This document shows positions 1 to 7,224 of a DNA stretch of 23,483 bases, piece by piece (within the stretch, counting starts at the first letter, position 1; the number at the start of each line of letters is the position of its first letter). The position numbers were made by a program, and so were the translations under genes. Below the pieces are notes generated by a model. The model searched no databases and was not told the origin of the DNA. It saw only the letters and a list, made by a program, of their open reading frames with translations. Source of the stretch: DATLFA01 sp039934635 (GTDB taxonomy: Bacteria > Actinomycetota > Acidimicrobiia > Acidimicrobiales > WLNW01); assembly GCA_039934635.1 (NCBI GenBank), contig JBDTLT010000070.1, forward strand, positions 1-23,483, written 5' to 3'.

Positions 1-496
1 CGCTCTTGTCGATGGCGATTGCCTGGCCTTCGCTGACGACGACACGCTCGGCGAAGACGCCCGTGTTGGCCATGCCGGCGATCGGCTTGCCGTCGAGACG
101 GAAGTAGGCCGGCAGCTCGTCGTAGCTCGTCGGTTGATTGGAACGCGCCGCGCGCGCCATGACTTGGGCGAGCTTGGAGTTTTGACAAAGCGTCGGGTGA
201 CCGGTCACGCACACGGCGCACCGCCCGCAGTTGTCGATGGTGGTGAGCACGACGTGGTCGCCCACCTTCACCGTCGTCACTTGGCTGCCGATTGCCTCGA
301 CCACACCTGCACCTTCGTGACCGAGCACGAATGGCGCCGGGATCATGCTGCCCACCGTGCCGTTGATCATCGAGATGTCGGAGTGGCAGACACCGGCGGC
401 GCCGATGCGCACCACGACTTGATCGTGGGTCGGCTCGGTCACCTCGAGACGGTCGGTCACCATCAGGTGCTCCCCGTCGTACAACACGCCTCTCAT
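1..496 (-). CDS. Zinc-dependent alcohol dehydrogenase (MDR), 3' end cut by window edge
   Basis: The first 165 codons of a medium-chain zinc alcohol dehydrogenase, which oxidises alcohols to aldehydes with a nicotinamide cofactor; the C-terminal Rossmann half lies outside the window. The ATG at 496 is preceded by a GGGGAG-like ribosome site. Visible motifs are GVCHSD near residue 36 (catalytic zinc Cys), GHEGAGVVEAIG near residue 60 (the zinc-binding His-Glu signature), and a four-Cys structural zinc loop, CGRCAVC followed seven residues later by C, near residues 91-105. The gene is divergent from a short-chain dehydrogenase across a palindrome, so the two may be co-regulated. The exact substrate and subfamily cannot be told. 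The family assignment is strong. Confidence 0.92.
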   Translation of the reverse strand, partial: MRGVLYDGEHLMVTDRLEVTEPTHDQVVVRIGAAGVCHSDISMINGTVGSMIPAPFVLGHEGAGVVEAIGSQVTTVKVGDHVVLTTIDNCGRCAVCVTGHPTLCQNSKLAQVMARAARSNQPTSYDELPAYFRLDGKPIAGMANTGVFAERVVVSEGQAIAIDKS

Positions 497-530
497 CGAT
501 GCTCCCCTGACTTCCCGCTCTGAACGCCCC

Positions 531-536
531 ACCGTA
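531..536 (-). promoter_or_regulatory. Putative -10 box of the alcohol dehydrogenase gene
   Basis: Read on the minus strand this is TACGGT (TAnnnT). It lies about 34 bases before the ATG at 496, giving a short leader that contains a GGGGAG ribosome site. The palindrome at 537-579 begins directly upstream, so a bound regulator would cover the -35 region. No convincing -35 at the correct spacing is seen. Confidence 0.35.
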
Positions 537-579
537 CTCGCTGTCAAACGTGGGCTGACAGCCCACGTTTGACAGCGAG
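537..579. repeat. Perfect 43-base palindrome between divergent genes, likely operator
   Basis: Two 21-base arms (537-557 and 559-579) are exact reverse complements around a single A at 558. Each arm carries TTGACA reading outward (542-547 on minus, 569-574 on plus), and a smaller dyad, GCTGACAGC, sits at the centre. The position between two divergent dehydrogenase genes fits a binding site for a dimeric repressor of the TetR or GntR kind controlling both. A terminator is unlikely: there is no T run, and no gene reads into it from either side. If the plus-strand gene is leaderless, the palindrome is not transcribed with it and must act as DNA. The structure is seen directly; the regulator is inferred. 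Confidence 0.8.
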
Positions 580-599
580 AACGAGGAATCGAGGGTGGC

Positions 600-605
600 T
601 AGCAT
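600..605 (+). promoter_or_regulatory. Putative -10 box for leaderless SDR transcript
   Basis: TAGCAT (TAnnnT) ends eight bases before the GTG at 614, so transcription would start at or next to the start codon. There is no ribosome-binding sequence before that GTG, which agrees with a leaderless message. The expected -35 position overlaps the right end of the palindrome at 537-579. Confidence 0.45.
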
Positions 606-613
606 CCGAAGCA

Positions 614-1345
614 GTGAGCACTGAACCGCTGCAGGGGAAGCACGCACTCGTCACCGGTGGCGCATCGGGCATCGGCGCCGCGACGGCGCGTTTGCTCGCC
701 TCCCACGGCGCGCACGTCACCATCGTCGACCTGCCGCGCGCGTCGGGTGCGGGCCAACTGCTGGCCGGCGAAATCGGCGGCGCGTTCGTCGCGGCGGACG
801 TCGGCGAGCCCGACGAGTGGGCTCGCCTGGTCGCCACGACCGACCATCTCGATCTTGTCCACCTCAACGCAGGGGTGGTCGCCGGCACCGACCTGTTCTC
901 CATCGGCCTCGACGACTACCGGCGGATGTTTCGCGTCAACGTCGACGGTGTGGCGTTCGGTGTGCGCGCGGTCGTCCCGATCATGCGCGGCGGGGCGATT
1001 GTGGCTACCGCGTCACTCGCCGGCATCGGGCCATTCGCCGACGACCCCGTCTACGCCGCCACCAAGCACGCCGTCGTCGGCCTCGTGCGATCGTTGGCCG
1101 AGCCATTGCGGGCGAAAGGCATCACTATCAACTGCGTGTGTCCCGGTATGACCGCGACCGGGCTGTTGACGACCGACGCGCGAAGGCAGATCGAGACGCA
1201 GGGGCTGCACATCATGGATCCTCGTCAAGTGGCCGACGCCGTGATCGCGTGCTTCCTCGGCGAGGACACGGGCGACGCCTGGGTCGTCGAGGTCGGCCGC
1301 GACCTGATGCCGTACAAGTTCCGCGGCGTACCCGGTCCGCGGTGA
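614..1345 (+). CDS. Short-chain dehydrogenase/reductase (SDR)
   Basis: A 243-residue classical SDR, the usual length for the family, performing an NAD(P)-dependent alcohol/ketone interconversion in the cytosol. It has the cofactor motif TGGASGIG at residues 14-21, an NAG motif at 85-87, and the catalytic Ser134, Tyr147 and Lys151 in an S-x12-YAATK arrangement. An Asp in IVDLP at the end of the second strand suggests NAD(H) preference (inference). I chose the GTG at 614: the open frame reaches back into the palindrome, but homology begins just after this GTG and a TAGCAT -10 box lies eight bases upstream. It is divergent from the zinc alcohol dehydrogenase, with which it may act on the same alcohol. 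The substrate is unknown. Confidence 0.9.
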   Translation: MSTEPLQGKHALVTGGASGIGAATARLLASHGAHVTIVDLPRASGAGQLLAGEIGGAFVAADVGEPDEWARLVATTDHLDLVHLNAGVVAGTDLFSIGLDDYRRMFRVNVDGVAFGVRAVVPIMRGGAIVATASLAGIGPFADDPVYAATKHAVVGLVRSLAEPLRAKGITINCVCPGMTATGLLTTDARRQIETQGLHIMDPRQVADAVIACFLGEDTGDAWVVEVGRDLMPYKFRGVPGPR

Positions 1346-1351
1346 GCCCAC

Positions 1352-1357
1352 TACGAT
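1352..1357 (+). promoter_or_regulatory. Putative -10 box for leaderless EthD-nitroreductase transcript
   Basis: TACGAT ends six bases before the ATG at 1364, and no Shine-Dalgarno sequence lies between. The same hexamer stands eight bases before pgi. This supports leaderless initiation at 1364. Confidence 0.45.
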
Positions 1358-1363
1358 CGGCCC

Positions 1364-2419
1364 ATGATCAAGGTCGTCTTTTCTTGGAAGGACCGCCCCG
1401 ACCTCAGCGCCGCTGAATGCGAGGCGCACTATCGCGCGGTGCACATGCCGTTGGCGCATGCCGCGTTCGATGGTGTCGAAGGGTTCCGCGAGCTGCGCTT
1501 CAACCGGGTGCGCCGCGAAACGGTCAACGACTACAACGGCCGCGAGCCACGCGAAGTCGAGCCCGACGTCGATGCGTGGGTCGAGTTGTACTTCGAGTCC
1601 GCCGAGTTGATGGGGCGCGCGTTCGAGCGGCCACAGCTCGCCGAGCTCTTCGACGACCACCCCAACTTCATGCAGTGCGACACGCCCTCCAACATCCGCG
1701 TGTACCACATCGACGAAGCAGTCATCCACGTCGCGCCGCAACAACTCGGCCTCGAAGCAGCACTGCGCGGGACTGGTGCGGCGCGGTCTTTCCTCGACCG
1801 GTCGGTTTCGCGCGAGTCACTGCGGCAGGTGCTCGACATCGCGCGATTCGCGCCGAACGGCGGCAACAAACAATCGTGGCGCGTGATCTCCGTCGAAGAC
1901 CAGGCCGTGCGGGCGCGCATCCACGAGCTGACGATGGAAGTCGCCAAGGAGTACCTCGCGATGAACGCCGCCGGACAACGCGCGTTCGGCTTGACCGACC
2001 ACGGTCGCTGGCCCGGCCCGGGCGACGTCGATCTCGAGGCAGCTCGTCACGCGACGACGCCCACGCATTTCGACGGGTTCGCAAACGCGCCGGCGCTGCT
2101 GGTCATCGCGTGCGAGATCGGCTTGCTCGCCGCCATGGATGCCGAGCTCGACCGCCACGGCATCGTGGCCGGCGCGTCGGTCTACCCGTTCTGCTGGAGC
2201 GTGCTGCTCGCGGCGCGCTTGCAGGGCCTCGGCGGGGTGATGACGACCTTCGCCGTGCGCCAGGAGGCGGCGATCCTCGAGCTGTTGCACGTCCCCGACG
2301 GCCACGCCATTGTCGCCGCGATCTACCTCGGCTATCCCGAGAAGCAACCCACGAAGCTGACGCGGCGCGCCGTCGACGACTTTGCCTTCGTCGACACATT
2401 CGGCGGCGAAGCCCTGTAG
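1364..2419 (+). CDS. Fusion of EthD-like domain with nitroreductase-family domain
   Basis: A 351-residue protein in two parts. Residues 1 to about 110 resemble the EthD dimeric alpha-beta barrel family (start MIKVVFSWKDRPDLS, then AHYRAVHMPL), small proteins found beside cytochrome P450 and quinone-forming systems. Residues about 130-335 form an FMN-dependent nitroreductase-type domain, with RSF at 141-143, APNGGNKQSW near 163-172, and the late GGVMTTF and YLGYP segments. The frame is open throughout and there is no internal start with a ribosome site at the junction, so this is a true fusion rather than two genes. Nitroreductase-fold enzymes reduce nitro groups, quinones or flavins, or dehalogenate. 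The EthD part could present or isomerise the substrate. Function beyond the families is unknown. Confidence 0.85.
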   Translation: MIKVVFSWKDRPDLSAAECEAHYRAVHMPLAHAAFDGVEGFRELRFNRVRRETVNDYNGREPREVEPDVDAWVELYFESAELMGRAFERPQLAELFDDHPNFMQCDTPSNIRVYHIDEAVIHVAPQQLGLEAALRGTGAARSFLDRSVSRESLRQVLDIARFAPNGGNKQSWRVISVEDQAVRARIHELTMEVAKEYLAMNAAGQRAFGLTDHGRWPGPGDVDLEAARHATTPTHFDGFANAPALLVIACEIGLLAAMDAELDRHGIVAGASVYPFCWSVLLAARLQGLGGVMTTFAVRQEAAILELLHVPDGHAIVAAIYLGYPEKQPTKLTRRAVDDFAFVDTFGGEAL

Positions 2420-2453
2420 GTTCGGGCCTCTGCTGAGAAAACGGGGGCCTACG

Positions 2454-2867
2454 ATGGCAAAGCTGCGGCATCTGGCAATTGCGACCGAAGATCCCGATCG
2501 CACGGCACAGTTCTACATCGACGTGTTCGAGTTCAAGAAGTTGCGCGAGGCCAAGGGTGTGTGGGGACACGGTCACATCTTGAGTGACGGCAACATCAAC
2601 CTCGCGATCTTGAAGTTCGTCACCGATGCTGCGGCCGGTGCCGAAAAAGGCGTGGGCTTTCGGGGTCTGCACCACATCGGTTTCGAGGTGGACGACGTCG
2701 ACGGCGCCGCGCAACGCGTCGAAGCCGCGGGCGCCACTGCCCGAGCCGACATCGACGAGGCGCTCGGCATCCCTCACGACGGGCCGATCAAAGGCGAGTT
2801 CAAATACGAAGGCCCCGACGGTGTCGTCTTCGACTTGAGCCAGCCCGGCGTGTGGCAACTCAGCTGA
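2454..2867 (+). CDS. Glyoxalase/VOC-superfamily protein
   Basis: A 137-residue single-subunit VOC protein with two beta-alpha-beta-beta-beta modules. Candidate metal ligands are His6 (LRHLAI), His74 (LHHIGFEVDD) and Glu119 (KYEGPDG). VOC proteins include glyoxalase I, extradiol dioxygenases, epimerases and resistance proteins, and nothing here decides between them; methylmalonyl-CoA epimerase-like or lyase-like activity is possible. The ATG at 2454 is preceded by a GGGGG ribosome site, and a possible -10 (TAGGTT, 2417-2422) overlaps the upstream stop codon. The next gene begins four bases after the stop, so the two are probably co-transcribed. Confidence 0.85.
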   Translation: MAKLRHLAIATEDPDRTAQFYIDVFEFKKLREAKGVWGHGHILSDGNINLAILKFVTDAAAGAEKGVGFRGLHHIGFEVDDVDGAAQRVEAAGATARADIDEALGIPHDGPIKGEFKYEGPDGVVFDLSQPGVWQLS

Positions 2868-2871
2868 CCCC

Positions 2872-3756
2872 ATGACCGCGACTCTCGATTGGGCCGGCTG
2901 CGCGACGTTTCGCTTGACCATCGGCGATGTCGTCGTGTTCCTCGACGCATACCTCGACCGAGTAGCCGACGCCGCGCAGTCCGGTCTCCAGGTCGACGAC
3001 GTGGATCGCGCGGATTTCATCCTCGTCGGTCACTCGCACTTCGATCATCTCTGGGGTGCCGAACGCATCGCACCGCGCACCGGCGCCACCATCGTCGGTT
3101 CGTACGAAACGATCCGGCTGATGGCCGAACACGGCGTACCGGAGTCACAGCTACAGCCGGTGTCGGGCGGCGAGCGCATCCGATTGAGCGACGACGTCGT
3201 CGTATCTGTGTACCCGAGCCTGCATTCGTGTGTGTGGACCGGCCCTTTCCAGCAGCCAGATGTGGCGTGCATCGGCGATGTGGGCTTGACCCTCGATGAG
3301 CAAAAGCTGCGCTTTCGCGATCTCGAAGCGCACATCGCCAACCTCTCGCCCGAAGCGCGGGCCCACGCGCTGCGAGGCCGGCAGGGCGACCGCGGTGACG
3401 GCGGGGCGCTCGTCTATCTGATCGAGACACCCGAAGGCTCACTGCTCTATCAGGACACGTCGGGGCACTGGTCGGGCATCATGCGCGACCTTCGTCCCGA
3501 CGTCGCGATCTTGGCGGCAGCCGGACGCGGCAACGTCGACGGCGACCCGATCCAAGGCACGCTGGCCGAATTCGTCAGCAAACAAGCGGCGTTTCTGCAA
3601 CCCAAGCGCGTGTTGCTGTCGCATCACGACAACTGGCTGCCCGGATTCTCGCTCGAAACCAACACCGCGCCGATCCGCGATGCCCTGGCCGAGCGGGTGC
3701 CGACGACCGAGTTGGTCGAGACCGGCTACATGGCGGCCTATCCCCTCTTCCGGTAA
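2872..3756 (+). CDS. MBL-fold metallo-hydrolase
   Basis: A 294-residue metallo-beta-lactamase-fold hydrolase. The zinc-binding signature H-x-H-x-D-H is at residues 54-59 (GHSHFDH). Other likely ligands are a His in YPSLHS, an Asp in YQDTSGHW and a His in LLSHHDN near the C-terminus. The architecture is closest to UlaG-like or UPF0173-type cytosolic hydrolases, not a secreted beta-lactamase: no signal peptide is seen. The start ATG lies four bases after the VOC stop codon, implying translational coupling. The substrate is unknown, but the pairing with a VOC protein suggests lactone or thioester hydrolysis, as in glyoxalase II-like steps (inference). Confidence 0.88.
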   Translation: MTATLDWAGCATFRLTIGDVVVFLDAYLDRVADAAQSGLQVDDVDRADFILVGHSHFDHLWGAERIAPRTGATIVGSYETIRLMAEHGVPESQLQPVSGGERIRLSDDVVVSVYPSLHSCVWTGPFQQPDVACIGDVGLTLDEQKLRFRDLEAHIANLSPEARAHALRGRQGDRGDGGALVYLIETPEGSLLYQDTSGHWSGIMRDLRPDVAILAAAGRGNVDGDPIQGTLAEFVSKQAAFLQPKRVLLSHHDNWLPGFSLETNTAPIRDALAERVPTTELVETGYMAAYPLFR

Positions 3757-3762
3757 GGCCGG

Positions 3763-3768
3763 TAGCCT
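3763..3768 (+). promoter_or_regulatory. Putative -10 box of the amidohydrolase gene
   Basis: TAGCCT (TAnnnT) lies 29 bases before the ATG at 3798. The resulting leader of about 20 bases carries the strong ribosome site GGGGGGA just before the start. This gene therefore looks leadered, unlike several neighbours. Confidence 0.35.
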
Positions 3769-3797
3769 GGGCGCACTGCGAAACCCTTGGGGGGACG

Positions 3798-5501
3798 ATG
3801 CAACACGACCTCGTGATCCGTAACGGAATGGTCGTCGACGGTACGGGCTTGCCGCCATATCGCGCCGATGTCGGCATAACCGACGGGCGCATTGCGACGA
3901 TCGGGCGCATACGCGACAAGGCCGGCGAAGAGGTCGATGCCGAAGGCCATGTGGTCACGCCGGGATTCATCGACGGCCACACCCACATGGACGCGCAGAT
4001 CTTCTGGGACCACCTCGGCACGTGTTCCGCGTGGCACGGCACGACGACTGCCGTCATGGGCCACTGCGGTTTCACTCTCGCGCCGGCGAGCCCCGAAAAG
4101 CGGGCGCTGGTCGTGCGCAACCTCGAGCGCGCCGAAGACATCTCGCCGGCGGCCATGGCCGCCGGCATCGATTGGACCTGGACCACCTTCCGCGAATATC
4201 TCGACGCCGTCGACGCGTTGCCCAAGGGCATCAATTACGCGTCCAACATCGGGCACTCCGCGCTGCGCACCTATGTCATGGGCGAGCGGGCCTTCGATCA
4301 GCCGAGCACCGACGCCGACATCGCGGCCATGCAGGTCGAATTGCGCGACGCGCTCCACGCGGGCGCTGTCGGCTTCACGACGTCGCGCAGTGACCAACAC
4401 GAGACATCCGACAACCGGCCCGTCGCGTCGCGCCTCGCATCGTGGGACGAGGTCTGCCGGCTCGTTTCCGTGTTGAGCGACCTCGGCACCGGCATTTTCC
4501 AGCTCACGTCCGAGCCTGCCGGACAGTCGCGCGATCCCGAGATCCGCAACGAGTACTTCAACCGGCTGCGCGAACTCGCGTTGTCGAGCGGGGTGCCGAT
4601 GTCGTTCGGCGTGTCACCCTCGGTCGGCGGTCGCGCCGCAATGGAGTTGATCGACGACGTCTGCTCGCAGGGCGGGCGCATGTTCGGCCTGTCACATTCG
4701 CGTGGCATCTCTGTCATCACCTCGTTCAAGACGCGGCTCGCCTATGACGTGCTCGCCGAGTGGAAAGAGCTACGCGCGCTCCCCCTCGACGAACAGAAGC
4801 ACCTCCTGCGCGACGACGCGGTTCGGGCGCGACTCATCCATGCCGCCCACAACGGCAACTACGGCAACCCGATCGGCGCCGAGGCCCGCAAGCCCGACTA
4901 CAACCTGATGCGGGTCTTCGATCACCCACTCGTACCGATGAACCCCACCGTGGCCCAGGTCGCGGCCCAACGCGGTGTCGATCCGGCCGAGCTCATCATC
5001 GATCTCGCCCTCGAGTCGAACATGGAACAGTTCTTCGTGCAGCCGGTGATGACCATGACCCACGACGAGCTCATCCCTGTCATGCGTCACCCCCGCTCGG
5101 TGATGACCTTCTCCGACTCGGGCGCCCACGTCAGCCAAATCGCCGACTTCTCGATCCAGACGCATCTCCTCGCCTACTGGGTGCGCGAACGCCAAGAGTT
5201 CACCATCGAAGAAGCAGTGCGCATGTTGACCCTGGCGCCGTCCGCCGCATGGGGCTTTCACGATCGCGGTTTGCTGCGCGAAGGGCTGCGGGCCGATATC
5301 AATGTCTTCGACACGGCAACGATCGGCCCCGACATGCCGACCGTCGAGAACGATCTGCCCGGTGGCGCCCGCCGGCTCGTCCAAAAGGCGTCCGGGTTCA
5401 AGGCCACGCTCGTCAACGGCCAAGTGCTCGTCCGCGACGGGGTGCACACGGGGGCGTATCCCGGGCAGCTACTCCGCGGCCGGCTCGCGTCCTCCCGCTG
5501 A
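3798..5501 (+). CDS. Amidohydrolase, N-acyl-D-amino-acid deacylase type
   Basis: A 567-residue cytosolic zinc amidohydrolase of the D-aminoacylase/dihydroorotase branch, which hydrolyses N-acyl-D-amino acids or related amides. Metal-site motifs are HTHMD at 61-65, Cys90 in GHCGFT, a His in SNIGHSALR, and FSDSGAHVSQ in the C-terminal part with the conserved catalytic Asp region. The N-terminal strand (LVIRNGMVVDGTG) and C-terminal strands (KASGFKATLVNGQVLV) form the usual composite beta-sandwich. The start is supported by GGGGGGACG directly before the ATG. Many actinobacteria carry several paralogues of this family with unproven substrates, so a true D-amino-acid substrate is not assured. Confidence 0.88.
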   Translation: MQHDLVIRNGMVVDGTGLPPYRADVGITDGRIATIGRIRDKAGEEVDAEGHVVTPGFIDGHTHMDAQIFWDHLGTCSAWHGTTTAVMGHCGFTLAPASPEKRALVVRNLERAEDISPAAMAAGIDWTWTTFREYLDAVDALPKGINYASNIGHSALRTYVMGERAFDQPSTDADIAAMQVELRDALHAGAVGFTTSRSDQHETSDNRPVASRLASWDEVCRLVSVLSDLGTGIFQLTSEPAGQSRDPEIRNEYFNRLRELALSSGVPMSFGVSPSVGGRAAMELIDDVCSQGGRMFGLSHSRGISVITSFKTRLAYDVLAEWKELRALPLDEQKHLLRDDAVRARLIHAAHNGNYGNPIGAEARKPDYNLMRVFDHPLVPMNPTVAQVAAQRGVDPAELIIDLALESNMEQFFVQPVMTMTHDELIPVMRHPRSVMTFSDSGAHVSQIADFSIQTHLLAYWVRERQEFTIEEAVRMLTLAPSAAWGFHDRGLLREGLRADINVFDTATIGPDMPTVENDLPGGARRLVQKASGFKATLVNGQVLVRDGVHTGAYPGQLLRGRLASSR

Positions 5502-5566
5502 CGCGGACTCGCCCCTTCCGCGCAATGCCGTGCCGCGGCCGGCGCGAATACCCCGCGCGCCCACCG

Positions 5567-5572
5567 TACGAT
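5567..5572 (+). promoter_or_regulatory. Putative -10 box of the pentose phosphate operon (leaderless)
   Basis: TACGAT ends eight bases before the pgi ATG at 5581. No ribosome site lies between, so transcription and translation probably begin at the same place. The 79-base gap from 5502 holds nothing else recognisable. Confidence 0.45.
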
Positions 5573-5580
5573 GGCCGCCG

Positions 5581-7224
5581 ATGGCAGTAGCACCGGCGCG
5601 ACTCACCCAGACCGACGAGTGGAAGGCGTTGCACGTCCACTACCGCGACGTCAAAAACCTTCACCTCCGCGACCTCTTCGCCACCGAGCCCGACAGGGCA
5701 CAGACGTTCACCGTCGAGACCGCAGATCTGTGCCTCGACTATTCGAAGAACCGCATCACGGCCGAGACGATGACTCGGTTGACCGCGCTGGCGCATCGGT
5801 CTGGTCTGGCCGAACGCATCGAAGCAATGTTCCGCGGCGACATGATCAACACCACCGAACACCGAGCGGTGCTGCACGTCGCGCTGCGCGCTCCGCGTAC
5901 AGCGCAGATCATCGTCGACGGCGTCGATGTCGTACCGGGCGTGCATGCGGTGCTCGACAAGATGCGCCAATTCACCCAGCGCGTACGCACCGGCGAGTGG
6001 ACGGGCTACACCGGGCAATCCATCACGAGCGTCGTCAACATCGGCATCGGCGGCAGCGACCTCGGTCCCGCCATGTGTTACGAAGCGCTACGCGACTACA
6101 GCGACCGCCGGCTCGACGTGCGATTCGTTTCGAACGTAGACGGCACCGATATGTGGGAAGCCACGCACGACCTCGACCCCGCGCGCACGCTGTTCATCGT
6201 CGCATCGAAGACATTTACGACGATCGAGACGATGACCAACGCCCAGACGGCACGCGAATGGCTCGTGGGCCGGCTCGGTTCGGACGACGCGGTGCGCAAT
6301 CACTTCGTGGCCGTTTCGACCAATGCCGACAAGGTCGCCGCGTTCGGCATCGACACCGCCAACATGTTCGAGTTCTGGGATTGGGTGGGCGGGCGCTACA
6401 GCGTCGATTCGGCGATCGGCCTCTCGTTGATGACCGCGATCGGTGCCGAACAATTCGACCAGTTCCTCGCCGGTTTCCGTGCTATCGACGAGCATTTCCG
6501 CCACACCCCCTTCGAGCACAACCTGCCCGTGCTCATGGGTCTACTCGGTGTCTGGTACGGCAACTTCTTCGCCGCGCAGACCCACGCCGTGTTGCCGTAC
6601 AGCCAGTACCTGTCTCGGCTCCCCTCGTATCTGCAACAACTCGATATGGAATCCAACGGCAAGTCGGTCGACCGCCTCGGTCGACCCGTCACACTGCAGA
6701 CGGGCCCGGTCGTGTGGGGCACCGCGGGTACCAACGGCCAACACGCCTACTATCAACTCATCCATCAGGGCACCAAGCTGATTCCGGCCGACTTCATCGG
6801 GTTCTGCGAGCCCAATCATGACGTTGGCCCGCATCACGATCTGTTGATGGCCAACTGCTTTGCCCAGACCGAAGCACTCGCGTTCGGCCGCACCAAGCAC
6901 GAGGTGATCGCCGAAGGCGTGAGCAAAGCTCAGGTGCCGCACCGCGTGTTCCACGGAAACCACCCGACCAACACGATCCTCGCGAACAAGTTGACGCCGC
7001 ACGTGCTCGGTCAGCTCATCGCGCTCTACGAGCACAAGGTCTTCACGCAGGGTGTGATCTGGGACATCAACAGCTTCGACCAATGGGGCGTCGAATTGGG
7101 CAAGGCGCTGGCAACCCGCATCGAGCCCGAACTCAGCGCGGCCGCGGCGCCCGCGCTTTGCCATGACAGCTCGACCAACGCGTTGTTGCGGCGCTATCGG
7201 CAGGTTCGCGGAAGGACACTCTGA
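5581..7224 (+). CDS. pgi: Glucose-6-phosphate isomerase
   Basis: A 547-residue GPI, the normal length for the large bacterial form, interconverting glucose 6-phosphate and fructose 6-phosphate. Diagnostic features are the sugar-phosphate loop NIGIGGSDLG (153-162), SKTFTT (209-214), the PGI signature LPSYLQQLDMESNGK (347-361) with catalytic Glu357, His388 in the GQHAYYQL segment, and DQWGVELGK near the C-terminus with the catalytic Lys. The frame is open upstream into the amidohydrolase gene, but homology starts at this ATG and a TACGAT box stands eight bases before it. It heads a four-gene operon, and its TGA shares its last base with the ATG of gnd. Confidence 0.97.
   Translation: MAVAPARLTQTDEWKALHVHYRDVKNLHLRDLFATEPDRAQTFTVETADLCLDYSKNRITAETMTRLTALAHRSGLAERIEAMFRGDMINTTEHRAVLHVALRAPRTAQIIVDGVDVVPGVHAVLDKMRQFTQRVRTGEWTGYTGQSITSVVNIGIGGSDLGPAMCYEALRDYSDRRLDVRFVSNVDGTDMWEATHDLDPARTLFIVASKTFTTIETMTNAQTAREWLVGRLGSDDAVRNHFVAVSTNADKVAAFGIDTANMFEFWDWVGGRYSVDSAIGLSLMTAIGAEQFDQFLAGFRAIDEHFRHTPFEHNLPVLMGLLGVWYGNFFAAQTHAVLPYSQYLSRLPSYLQQLDMESNGKSVDRLGRPVTLQTGPVVWGTAGTNGQHAYYQLIHQGTKLIPADFIGFCEPNHDVGPHHDLLMANCFAQTEALAFGRTKHEVIAEGVSKAQVPHRVFHGNHPTNTILANKLTPHVLGQLIALYEHKVFTQGVIWDINSFDQWGVELGKALATRIEPELSAAAAPALCHDSSTNALLRRYRQVRGRTL

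Noticed and set aside
537..579. Palindrome as a rho-independent terminator
   Set aside because: Both flanking genes read away from it, and there is no T run on either side.
569..613. Upstream start of the SDR at the TTG in the palindrome
   Set aside because: It would code 15 residues from palindrome DNA with no SDR similarity. The GTG at 614 has a -10 box at the right spacing and the usual N-terminus.
2872..3756. MBL-fold protein as a beta-lactamase
   Set aside because: There is no signal peptide and no class B lactamase motif beyond the shared H-x-H-x-D-H. The context and fold variant fit a general cytosolic hydrolase.
5302..5580. Upstream extension of the pgi frame
   Set aside because: The added residues overlap the amidohydrolase gene and do not belong to glucose-6-phosphate isomerase. 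The ATG at 5581 gives the normal length.
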